Shown: positions 1 through 7,420 of the stretch, in pieces
Layout of the letters: each line of letters opens with the position of its first letter
Position numbering within the stretch: position 1 is the stretch's first letter
Assembly (NCBI GenBank): GCA_040902745.1
Contig: JBBDWR010000026.1
Coordinates: 1-61,294 of the forward strand
From: JBBDWR01 sp040902745
GTDB taxonomy: Bacteria > Actinomycetota > UBA4738 > HRBIN12
Length of the DNA: 61,294 nt
Reading direction: 5' to 3'
Notes under the pieces: model-generated
Told to the model about the DNA's origin: nothing
Databases searched by the model: none
Seen by the model: only the letters and a program-made list of their open reading frames with translations
Made by a program: the position numbers and the translations under genes

Positions 1-52
1 GTTAAGCACGCCGCCAGCGTTCGTCCTGAGCCAGGATCAAACTCTCCGTAGA
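1..52 (-). rRNA. rrs: 16S rRNA gene, 5' end only
   Basis: Read on the minus strand, this stretch is the universal 16S start: AGAGTTTGATCCTGGCTCAG, followed by GACGAACGCTGGCGGCGTGC. The gene runs off the left edge, so only about the first 50 nt are present. The exact mature 5' end cannot be fixed from sequence alone. The GCGTGCTTAAC ending agrees with an actinobacterial 16S. Confidence 0.97.
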
Positions 53-346
53 AGATGGTCGGCGGCCGATCGGTCCCCCGAAGGGAGCTCCTCGCCCACG
101 TCACATCATGTTCGGAGCCGGCTTCCGGAGCTAGCACAGCTCCTTCGGCCATTTCCTGACCCGCTCGGCAAAGCAACACCGAGCGGTTCTTGTGGTTCCG
201 TACGACCCGTTGAAGTTCGGACACGGCGAACCGTGCCTTCCCTTCACGGGGAACGCACTGGCTTCATTGGCACACTGTTCAGTTCTCAAGGTGCGAGCGA
301 CGTCCCGCTGAGGAAGGATCCTCGACGTGGAGACGCGCAACCACCG
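53..346 (-). other. rRNA leader with boxA-like antitermination element
   Basis: This non-coding stretch lies between the predicted rrn promoter and the 16S start. On the minus strand, 270-294 reads GCACCTTGAGAACTGAACAG followed by TGTGC. That is the TTGAGAACT-type conserved block found in actinobacterial rRNA leaders and spacers, thought to serve NusB/NusA-dependent antitermination. The rest presumably forms RNase III processing stems, but I could not pair a specific stem. Small open frames here show no recognisable product. Confidence 0.7.
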
Positions 347-375
347 ATGATAGCGAACGGAGGTTCGAACGTCAA
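347..375 (-). promoter_or_regulatory. rrn operon promoter
   Basis: On the minus strand a -35 TTGACG (370-375) is followed after exactly 17 nt by a -10 TATCAT (347-352). Each hexamer matches the sigma-A consensus at 5 of 6 positions. It points toward the 16S gene and lies about 55 bp upstream of the boxA-like block. It is one of the best matches to the consensus in the window, as expected for a ribosomal RNA promoter. Confidence 0.75.
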
Positions 376-434
376 ACCGACCGGTCCTGTGCGGTCCCCG
401 CGCCCGACGATGAGCCGAGCACGGAAGCGGCAGC

Positions 435-1652
435 CTACACGATGCGCACGAACCGGCGGCGACCAACCTGGAGCACCTTTCCCCGGAGCTCCTCGGGTGC
501 CAGCTCGAGCGCCGGATCCGTCAGCGCCTCCCCGTCTAGGCGCACGCCTCCCTGCTCGATCTGCCGCCTGGCCTCGGCGTTGGACGGGGCCAGGCCCGCC
601 GTCGCGACGAGGCGCGGCAGCCACACCCGTCCCTGTTCGTTGATCGCCAGGGGAGGCAGGGCGAGCTCCTCCACCTCATCGGGAAGCTGGTGCTCCTTGT
701 GGACCCGGTCGAACTCGGCCTCGGCCTGCCGGCCCGCTCCCATACCGTGATACAGGTCGACGACCTCCCGAGCCATCCGCCGCTTGGCTTCGACCGCCTT
801 GAGCGAGCCGTCCGCGATGCCACGATCGATCTGGTCGGCGACATCGCGACCCAGTGCCGAACCCAATCGGACGTACTTGGCGATCAGACCATCAGGCACC
901 CGCATCAGGCGGCCGAACATCTCCTTTGGCTCGTCGGTGATCCCGACGTAGTTGTCGTAGCTCTTCGACATCTTCCGCACTCCGTCCGTACCCTCGAGCA
1001 ACGGCATCGTGAGCACGATCTGGGGATCTTGGCCGGCAGCCTTCTGCAGCTCTCTGCCCATCAGCAGGTTGAAGGTCTGATCGGTGCCGCCGAGTTCCAC
1101 GTCTGCGATCACCGCCACGGAATCCTGCCCCTGCAAGAGCGGATAGAGGAACTCGACGAGGCTGATCGGCTTGTGATCCGCGTAGCGCTTGTGGAAATCG
1201 TCTCGCTCCAGCATCTGCGCCACTGTGACGCCGGCCGTCAGGCGGAGAACGTCGTCCATGCCCATCGGCGCCAGCCACTCCGAGTTCCGTCGCACCTCGA
1301 GCGCGCCATCGTCGGTCCGAAGCACCTTGCCGGCCTGTTCCAGGTAGGTCGTCGCGTTGGCCTCGATCTCGTCCGTGCTCATCGGCCCCCGCAGCTCCGA
1401 GCGCCCGGATGGATCGCCGATCCGTGCCGTGTAGTCCCCGATGATCAGCACAGCGAGGTGACCGGCGTCCTGGAACTGGCGGAGCTTTCGCAGAGTGACC
1501 GCGTGACCAAGGTGCAGGTCCGGCCGGGTGGGATCGATCCCGTGCTTGACGCGCAGCGCACGTCCTTTCGCCAGCTTGGACTCGAGACCGTCGGCGGGCT
1601 CGATCAACTCCGCACCCGCGGTGAGCCGGTCCAGGTCGGCTGCGCGCTTCAT
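435..1652 (-). CDS. tyrS: tyrosyl-tRNA synthetase
   Basis: Class I aminoacyl-tRNA synthetase that charges tRNA-Tyr in the cytoplasm. The 405-residue product has the HIGH-type motif as HLGH near residue 48, followed by a GDYTARIGDPSGR segment typical of TyrRS. The KMSKS loop is intact as RKMSKSYDNYVG near residue 230. An S4-type RNA-binding domain occupies the last 70 or so residues. A longer frame runs upstream, but the ATG at 1652 is chosen because it gives the usual TyrRS N-terminus (MKRAADLDRL) and has a -10-like TAGCAT 7 nt before it, suggesting a leaderless transcript. It lies just upstream of the rRNA operon and is divergent from the penicillin-binding protein gene. Confidence 0.95.
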   Translation of the reverse strand: MKRAADLDRLTAGAELIEPADGLESKLAKGRALRVKHGIDPTRPDLHLGHAVTLRKLRQFQDAGHLAVLIIGDYTARIGDPSGRSELRGPMSTDEIEANATTYLEQAGKVLRTDDGALEVRRNSEWLAPMGMDDVLRLTAGVTVAQMLERDDFHKRYADHKPISLVEFLYPLLQGQDSVAVIADVELGGTDQTFNLLMGRELQKAAGQDPQIVLTMPLLEGTDGVRKMSKSYDNYVGITDEPKEMFGRLMRVPDGLIAKYVRLGSALGRDVADQIDRGIADGSLKAVEAKRRMAREVVDLYHGMGAGRQAEAEFDRVHKEHQLPDEVEELALPPLAINEQGRVWLPRLVATAGLAPSNAEARRQIEQGGVRLDGEALTDPALELAPEELRGKVLQVGRRRFVRIV

Positions 1653-1659
1653 CGCGCGG

Positions 1660-1665
1660 ATGCTA
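1660..1665 (-). promoter_or_regulatory. candidate -10 box for leaderless tyrS
   Basis: TAGCAT on the minus strand ends 7 nt before the tyrS ATG, the spacing expected when transcription starts at the start codon. No good -35 is visible. The -35 zone overlaps the left arm of the inverted repeat at 1678-1692. Confidence 0.35.
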
Positions 1666-1677
1666 TCAGTGCCGCTT

Positions 1678-1750
1678 CCGGCGACCACTCCCTGGACCTC
1701 GGCCCGAGACGATCCGCCGCGTGCTCGCCGGTCCCGGGAGTGGTCGCCGG
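1678..1750. repeat. 15-bp perfect inverted repeat between tyrS and pbp
   Basis: The arms CCGGCGACCACTCCC (1678-1692) and GGGAGTGGTCGCCGG (1736-1750) are exact reverse complements, separated by 43 bp. They fill most of the 113-bp divergent intergenic region. The right arm ends 15 bp before the pbp ATG, and the left arm overlaps the expected tyrS -35 zone. The pair could be a two-site operator or a large hairpin. It lacks the T-box consensus, so I do not call it a tRNA-sensing leader. Confidence 0.8.
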
Positions 1751-1765
1751 TACCATCTGAAGGTC

Positions 1766-4033
1766 ATGACCCGCCGCCTACCTCGCCTGCTCTGCGGCTT
1801 CCTCGCGCTCGTCGCGCTCGTCGCGGGCTGCCGAGGCTTGGCCGATCTGGAGGACGCGGAGCAAGGAGCGACGGCCCTGCCCCAGACCTCGTTCCTGTAC
1901 GCCTCCGACGGTTCCGTGCTCAAGGAACTCCACGGCGGTGAGAACCGCATCGTGGTTCCGTCCCACAAGATCCCCGATCCGATCCGCGATGCCGTGGTCG
2001 CCGTCGAGGATCGGCGCTTCTACCAGCATCACGGCGTCGACCTCAAGGCGCTTGCTCGCGCCGCGTACACGGACGCCGCGGCAGGGGAGATCGTGGAGGG
2101 TGGATCCACGATCACGCAGCAGTACGTCAAGCAGGTTTTCGTCGGGGACGACCAGACCTTGGAGCGCAAGCTCAAGGAGGCCTCGCTCGCTTGGCAGCTC
2201 GAGGAGAAATACACGAAGGACGAGATCCTGACTCGCTACCTCAACACGGTGTACTTCGGGCGGGGGGCCTACGGTGTGCAGGCCGCGGCGCAGGCCTTCT
2301 TCTCGATCGACGCGCCGGAACTCGACCTGCAGCAGTCCGCGTTGCTCGCCGGCCTGGTCCAGTCGCCGTCCGCCTACAACCCGTTCCGCCATCCCAAGGT
2401 CGCGGCGCAACGCCGCAACGATGTGCTCCGACTGATGCGCGACCAACACCTCGTTGCGCGAGCCGCGTACCGCAAGGCGCGCAGCGATCGTCTGCGCCTG
2501 CGACCAGCCGCGGTCGACCGCACGGCCGCCCCGTACTTCGTGGACTACGTGCTGCGCTGGTTCCTCGTGACGCCGAGCCTGCAACGCGTGGAATCTTTCG
2601 GACCACCCTGCCCCTTCGATCGACCACTGTCCCGCAAAGCGTGCGAACAGCGCTGGGATGCCTTCTTCAGCGGTGGTCTGCGCATCCAAACGACCCTCGA
2701 TCCGCAGTTGCAGACCAACGCGGATCGAGCGGTCAACGCCGTGCTGCGGGACGAGGACGACCCCTACGGCGCGATGACCGTGATCGATCCCAACACGGGG
2801 TTCATCAAGGCGATGGTGGGTGGCCGCAACTACTACGATCCCGACGATCCCTTCGCGAAGATCAACCTCGCCGCCGGAGGCAGCACCGGTCGCCAAGGCG
2901 GCTCCTCCTTCAAGCCCTTCGCCCTCGTCGCTGCCCTAGAGAACGGCATTTCCCCCGACGCGGTCTATCCGGCACCCGGGTCGATCGAGCTTCCGCTCGA
3001 AGGGGGTCGAGGCTGGAAGGTGAGTAACTCTGATGGCGGCTCTTACGGAAGCCTCACGCTCGAGGACGCGACGATCAATTCGGTGAACACCGTGTACGCG
3101 CAGCTGATCTTGCAACTCGGACCCGAGAAGGTGAACGAGGTCGCAACCCGGATGGGCCTGCGCTGTTGCTACCGAACCACCAGTCCGCAGACTACCGAGC
3201 TGATCGACGAGCCCTCAGCCGTCCTGGGCGCCAACGACGTCAACTCGATCGAGATGGCCAGCGCGTTCGGAACTTTGGCCACCGGCGGCTACCACGTGGA
3301 CCCCACGCCGGTCGTATCGATCCGCGATAGCGAAGGCAGTACGCTCTGGAAGCCGGCAGAGCGCGGTCGGCTTGCCGTCGATCCGCAGGTCGCGGCGGCG
3401 GCCGCAGACATCCTCCAGCAGGCAGTCACGTTCGGCACAGGAACCGGCGCCGATATCGGACGGCCCCAGATCGGCAAGACAGGCACCGACGACGGTTACA
3501 CGGACGCCTGGTTCGTCGGGGCGGTGCCACAACTGACGGCGGCGGTGTGGATCGGGTTCCCCCAGGGGCAGATCGCGATGGACGTTCCACGGACGCGGAT
3601 CACCGTCTTCGGCGGAACGTGGCCCGCCGACATCTGGCGAACCTTTATGGTCGACGCCACACGAAACCTGCCCGCACAGCGGTTCCCGACCCCGAAGGTC
3701 CGCTACGTCAGCGTCAAGATCGACGTGACGCAGGATTGTCTGCCGAACCGCTACACCCTCCCGCGCAACATCGAGCCGGTCGAATTCATCACCGGAACCC
3801 AACCCATCGAGGTCTGCGCGGAGCCGACCTCCACCCAGTCGGCCGACATCCCCTCCACGATCGGCCTGTATGAGTCCGCCGCGCGGGAGCTCTTGGAACA
3901 GTCGGGGTTCTTCACCGAGGTCCGCTACGTGCGCTCGAACCAGCCGCGGGGCACCGTGATCTCCCAGACCCCGTCCGCGGGGCTGCGCGCCCAGCAGACC
4001 TCCACAGTGACGATCACCGTGTCCGGGATCTGA
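1766..4033 (+). CDS. class A penicillin-binding protein (transglycosylase/transpeptidase) with PASTA domain
   Basis: Bifunctional peptidoglycan synthase acting at the outer face of the membrane. The 755-residue product has a hydrophobic N-terminus and a GT51 glycosyltransferase domain at about 50-225, with EDRRFYQHHGVD and GGSTITQQYVKQ. The transpeptidase domain at about 330-610 has the SxxK serine in GGSSFKPF, an SxN motif in SVNTVY and a KTG motif in IGKTGTDDG. A single PASTA-like repeat lies at about 690-755, a module that binds muropeptides or beta-lactams. The ATG at 1766 is preferred over an upstream frame because GAAGG lies just before it. The N-terminus ends LVALVAGC, a good lipobox with Cys22, so it might be a lipoprotein rather than a simple membrane-anchored protein. 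Its 3' end overlaps mpg by 20 bp tail to tail. Confidence 0.93.
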   Translation: MTRRLPRLLCGFLALVALVAGCRGLADLEDAEQGATALPQTSFLYASDGSVLKELHGGENRIVVPSHKIPDPIRDAVVAVEDRRFYQHHGVDLKALARAAYTDAAAGEIVEGGSTITQQYVKQVFVGDDQTLERKLKEASLAWQLEEKYTKDEILTRYLNTVYFGRGAYGVQAAAQAFFSIDAPELDLQQSALLAGLVQSPSAYNPFRHPKVAAQRRNDVLRLMRDQHLVARAAYRKARSDRLRLRPAAVDRTAAPYFVDYVLRWFLVTPSLQRVESFGPPCPFDRPLSRKACEQRWDAFFSGGLRIQTTLDPQLQTNADRAVNAVLRDEDDPYGAMTVIDPNTGFIKAMVGGRNYYDPDDPFAKINLAAGGSTGRQGGSSFKPFALVAALENGISPDAVYPAPGSIELPLEGGRGWKVSNSDGGSYGSLTLEDATINSVNTVYAQLILQLGPEKVNEVATRMGLRCCYRTTSPQTTELIDEPSAVLGANDVNSIEMASAFGTLATGGYHVDPTPVVSIRDSEGSTLWKPAERGRLAVDPQVAAAAADILQQAVTFGTGTGADIGRPQIGKTGTDDGYTDAWFVGAVPQLTAAVWIGFPQGQIAMDVPRTRITVFGGTWPADIWRTFMVDATRNLPAQRFPTPKVRYVSVKIDVTQDCLPNRYTLPRNIEPVEFITGTQPIEVCAEPTSTQSADIPSTIGLYESAARELLEQSGFFTEVRYVRSNQPRGTVISQTPSAGLRAQQTSTVTITVSGI

Positions 4034-4667
4034 CCCGAGGCCGCGGATCCCCGGCGCCACGAGCGCGTGAGGTGAACGGGCTCTCGCGGACGCGGAATCG
4101 CCACGACCTGTCGACGCCCGAGCGGATCCCGACCCGTGTCCCGACGACGATCTCGTCGCGGGGAACCGACCGCCCGGCCCGAAGTTGAAGCTCGTCGCCT
4201 CGAACGAGATCGGTTCCATCTAGGGTTCGGTCGACACCGAGCGCCTGACACAGGCGCGCGGGGCCCGAGCACAACGCCAGCGACGCATCGGTCCCCCGTC
4301 GCCGCGCCATCTCGTCGAGGCCGTCGATCGGCTCAGCGGCGCGCAGGAGCACCGCGCAGCCCGTACCGGCGGCGCCGGTCACGACGTTCATGCAGAAGTG
4401 CATCCCGTAGGTGAAATAGACGTAGACACGGCCGGGTGGCCCGAACATCACGCGGGTGCGCGGTGTCGGTCCCCGGAACGAATGGCTCGCGGGATCGTCG
4501 AAGCGGTAGGCCTCCGTCTCCACGATCCTCACGACCAGGAGTTCTCCCTCGCGTGGGGAGCGAACCAACACGCGTCCGAGCAGATCGCGGGCAACGGCGA
4601 CGCTGTCTCGGTCGTACCACCGGCGCGGCAGAACCGAGCCGAGCCCGCCCGTGGTCCGCTCGATCAT
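4014..4667 (-). CDS. mpg: 3-methyladenine DNA glycosylase (AAG/MPG family)
   Basis: Base-excision repair glycosylase of the AAG family, which removes alkylated purines from DNA. The 217-residue product carries the family hallmarks: the ARDLLGR segment near the start, the catalytic region VETEAY, then SHSFRGPTPR, and the YVYFTYGMHFCMNVV core whose tyrosine intercalates into DNA. LRAAEP and GPARLCQALG follow at conserved spacing. The start is the ATG at 4667, overlapping the polX stop as ATGA, so the two repair genes are probably translationally coupled. A longer upstream frame is ignored because it would run into polX. The final 20 bp overlap the end of the convergent pbp gene. Confidence 0.93.
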   Translation of the reverse strand: MIERTTGGLGSVLPRRWYDRDSVAVARDLLGRVLVRSPREGELLVVRIVETEAYRFDDPASHSFRGPTPRTRVMFGPPGRVYVYFTYGMHFCMNVVTGAAGTGCAVLLRAAEPIDGLDEMARRRGTDASLALCSGPARLCQALGVDRTLDGTDLVRGDELQLRAGRSVPRDEIVVGTRVGIRSGVDRSWRFRVRESPFTSRARGAGDPRPRVRSRTR

Positions 4668-6388
4668 CCACGACCCTTCGAGAGGAACCGTTCGAGCTTG
4701 GTCCGTGGCCACGTGTTGATCACATCTGCCGACTCGAGCCACCCCCGCTGCGCAGTGCCGACCCCGTACCGGACCAACGGCAGATGCGTGACAGCGTGCG
4801 CGTCTGAGTCGATCGAGAATCGCGCGCCGAGACCCTTGGCCCACAGCACGTGCTCGTCCGTCAGGTCCATCCGGTCGGCATGGGAGTTGATCTCGAGCAC
4901 CGTCCCGGTTCGGGCGGCTGCCGCGAACACCGTCTCCTCGTCGAACTCGATCGGGTCGCGCTTACCGATCTTGCGGCCCGTGAGATGACCGATCACCTTG
5001 ACGTGCGGGTGCTCGATCGCGCGGAGCAGCCGCCGGGTCATGTCGCTACGGGACTGGGTGAACTGCGAGTGCACGCTCGCGACCAGGACGTCAAAGCCTT
5101 CGAGGAAGTCGTCGTCCCAGTCGACCCCTCCTTCGGCGTCGATGTTCAGCTCGGCTCCGTGAAGCAGACGCATCTTCGGGTAGCGGGATCGCAGACGCGA
5201 GAGTTGCTCCCTCTGGGCAAGCATCTTGTCTCGGGTCATACGCTGCATCGAGAGCTGCTCTGCATGATCAGTCACGGCGAAGTAGGCGTACCCTCGGTCC
5301 GCCGCCGTGGCGACCATCTGCTCGAGCGTCGCCTGCCCGTCCGTGAGACTCGTGTGGGTGTGCAGATCGCCGCGGAGCTGCTCCGGCAGGACCAGGTCAG
5401 GAAGCGATCCTTCGAGCGCAGCCTCGATCTCGCCCCGATCTTCCCGCAGCGTGGGAGCGATCCACGGCAAGCCCAGCCGTTCGTACACGTCCTCCTCGGT
5501 CTCGGCCACGATCAACGTCCCGCTCTTCGCCCGGAACAACCCGTACTCCGACAGCTTCAGTCCCTTGCGAACCGCCCGCTCCCGTATCCGGATGTTGTGG
5601 GCCTTCGAGCCGGTGAAATAGATCATCGCGGCCCCCCACACATCGAGCGGAACCACGCGCAGGTCGACCTGCAAACCGCTCGTCGTCACGATCGAGGTTT
5701 TGGCTTCCCCCGCGGCCAGCACGCGCGCAACCCCCGGCAGACCGGTGAACGCCTCCATGATCGGCGTCGCCTCGTCCGCCGCGGCGAGTAGATCCACGTC
5801 ACCGATCGTCTCGCGCATCCTGCGCAGCGATCCCGCATAGGCGGCGCGGCGGACCCCTCGCAGACCTCGGAGTTCTTCGAGGAACGCCTCCGCCGCGCCC
5901 ATAGCGACGTCGATCGTGACGCGCCCGACCGAGGACGCGAGCCGGTCGAGACTGCGCAGCACGTTCTCCTCGGTCTTCCTGCCGAACCCCTTGGTCCCCG
6001 CCAGCTCGCCGGAGGACGCCGCCGCTCGCAGGGCGTCGAGGGAATCGATCCCGAGATCCCGGTACAGTGCGATCGCCTTCTTAGGACCCAACCCGGACAC
6101 CGACATCATGTCCCGCACACCGGGAGGTACCTGGTTCCTGAGCTCGTCGAGCGCCCCGATCGTTCCCGATGCCAAGAACTCCGCGACCTTGTCCGCGATC
6201 GAGCGCCCGACGTTGGGGATCTGCAAGAGGCCCCTCGTGTCGAGTTCGCCGATGTCGCCCGCGTACGCGCCGATCGCTCGTGCTGCCTTCTCGTAGGCTC
6301 GCGACTTGAACGCGTCGGCGGACAGGATCGCGAGCAGATCCGAGTACTCCAGCAGGACCTGCTCGGCGTCGTCGTTGGCTCGCGGCAC
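4664..6388 (-). CDS. polX: family X DNA polymerase with PHP exonuclease domain (PolX)
   Basis: Bacterial/archaeal PolX, a gap-filling repair polymerase with 3'-5' exonuclease activity. The 574-residue product begins with an 8-kDa-like helix-hairpin-helix region (IPNVGRSIADKVAEF, then SVSGLGPKKA). The nucleotidyltransferase palm follows, with GSLRRMRETIGDVDLL carrying the first metal-binding aspartates near residue 200 and a further Asp in QVDLRVV. From about residue 340 the PHP domain starts with DLHTHTSLTDG, with further His and Asp residues in VTDHAEQ and the SDAHA near the end. The start is GTG at 6388. It is followed by mpg with a 4-bp overlap, forming a small repair unit downstream of argF. 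Confidence 0.95.
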   Translation of the reverse strand: MPRANDDAEQVLLEYSDLLAILSADAFKSRAYEKAARAIGAYAGDIGELDTRGLLQIPNVGRSIADKVAEFLASGTIGALDELRNQVPPGVRDMMSVSGLGPKKAIALYRDLGIDSLDALRAAASSGELAGTKGFGRKTEENVLRSLDRLASSVGRVTIDVAMGAAEAFLEELRGLRGVRRAAYAGSLRRMRETIGDVDLLAAADEATPIMEAFTGLPGVARVLAAGEAKTSIVTTSGLQVDLRVVPLDVWGAAMIYFTGSKAHNIRIRERAVRKGLKLSEYGLFRAKSGTLIVAETEEDVYERLGLPWIAPTLREDRGEIEAALEGSLPDLVLPEQLRGDLHTHTSLTDGQATLEQMVATAADRGYAYFAVTDHAEQLSMQRMTRDKMLAQREQLSRLRSRYPKMRLLHGAELNIDAEGGVDWDDDFLEGFDVLVASVHSQFTQSRSDMTRRLLRAIEHPHVKVIGHLTGRKIGKRDPIEFDEETVFAAAARTGTVLEINSHADRMDLTDEHVLWAKGLGARFSIDSDAHAVTHLPLVRYGVGTAQRGWLESADVINTWPRTKLERFLSKGRG

Positions 6389-6416
6389 GGGCGTCAGCGG
6401 CTCCGTGTGAGCCGGA

Positions 6417-7337
6417 TCACTCGGGTCCGAGCACCCACCGCAGCAGCGCCTTCGCGGTATGCAACCGATTCTCCGCCTGGTCCCACACCGCAGAGTGCGG
6501 ACCGTCGATCACCTCGTCGGTGATCTCCTGCCCACGGTGTGCGGGCAGACAGTGCAGTACCACGACATCGGGATCGGCCAGATCCACCAACTGCTGGTTC
6601 AACTGGTACGAGGGGAACACCAGAGCACGTTCTTCCGCCTCAGACTCCTGTCCCATGCTCGCCCACACGTCCGTCGCGAGCACGTCCGCTCCCTCGGCCG
6701 CGAGCTTGGGCTCATTGAGCACCTGCACGCTTCCCCCGGTCTCCGCTGCGATCTCCGTTGCCCGGTGCACGACCTGTGGGATCGGCTCGAACCCCGGTGG
6801 GGTCGCCACACGAACGTGCATCCCGCACTTGGCGCCTCCCAGCAGCAGCGAGTGCGTCACGTTGTTGCCGTCTCCCAGGTAGCTGATCGTCAAGCCCCCG
6901 AGGGTTCCGCGTCGTTCGCGAACGGTCAGTAGATCTGCGAGGGCCTGGCACGGATGCTCGAAATCCGAGAGCGCGTTGATCACGGGGACATCGGCAGCGC
7001 CCGCGAGCACCTCCAACCGCTCCTGCTCGAACGTTCGGAGCACGATCACGTCGACGTAGCGGGCCAAGGCCCGCCCCGTGTCCTCGATCGTCTCCCCGCG
7101 GCCGAGCTGCAGCTCCGCGCCCGACAGCACGACGGGATTCCCGCCCATGGAGGCGACCGCGACCTCGAACGACACACGCGTCCGCGTCGATTGCTTCTCG
7201 AACAGCGTGGCGACCGAGCGACCCCGGAGGGCATCGGCGGCGCTCGGCGGATCCGCCTTGACTGCGGCGGAGGCGTCCAGCAGCTTCTCGAGCTCCTGGC
7301 TCGAGACGTCGTCGACCGAGAGGTAGTCGCGGGTCAT
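6417..7337 (-). CDS. argF: ornithine carbamoyltransferase
   Basis: Converts ornithine and carbamoyl phosphate to citrulline in arginine synthesis. The 306-residue product has the carbamoyl-phosphate motif STRTR in FEKQSTRTRVSFE, the HPCQALADL motif, and the ornithine-loop HCLPAHRG with its catalytic cysteine. These features separate it from the pyrB product in this window, which lacks HCLPAHRG. The ATG at 7337 is chosen over an upstream in-frame start because it gives the canonical N-terminus MTRDYLSV and lies 8 nt after a -10-like TACACT. No other arginine genes are in the window, so argF is isolated from its pathway here and may be expressed from its own promoter. Confidence 0.95.
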   Translation of the reverse strand: MTRDYLSVDDVSSQELEKLLDASAAVKADPPSAADALRGRSVATLFEKQSTRTRVSFEVAVASMGGNPVVLSGAELQLGRGETIEDTGRALARYVDVIVLRTFEQERLEVLAGAADVPVINALSDFEHPCQALADLLTVRERRGTLGGLTISYLGDGNNVTHSLLLGGAKCGMHVRVATPPGFEPIPQVVHRATEIAAETGGSVQVLNEPKLAAEGADVLATDVWASMGQESEAEERALVFPSYQLNQQLVDLADPDVVVLHCLPAHRGQEITDEVIDGPHSAVWDQAENRLHTAKALLRWVLGPE

Positions 7338-7345
7338 GGAGACGG

Positions 7346-7372
7346 AGTGTAGCGGCTCACCCACTGAGCCGC
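7346..7372 (-). promoter_or_regulatory. argF promoter with 8-bp palindrome filling the spacer
   Basis: On the minus strand a -10-like TACACT (7346-7351) lies 8 nt before the argF ATG. Immediately upstream is a perfect dyad, GCGGCTCA-5 nt-TGAGCCGC (7352-7372), which would occupy the -10/-35 spacer. It may be an operator. It could instead be a terminator hairpin for the preceding pheT gene, but no U-run follows. It does not resemble the AT-rich ARG box. Confidence 0.4.
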
Positions 7373-7420
7373 GAACGCACGACGTCCCGTCGTTCGGGGG
7401 CTCGCCGATCACACGGCTCC

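Noticed and set aside
1653..1765. T-box leader for tyrS
   Set aside because: No AGGGTGGNACCGCG antiterminator block or specifier arrangement; the long inverted repeat is not T-box-like.
4668..4844. Longer N-terminus for the mpg product
   Set aside because: The extra residues would overlap most of the polX 3' end, match nothing in the AAG family, and the ATG at 4667 makes a normal ATGA overlap.
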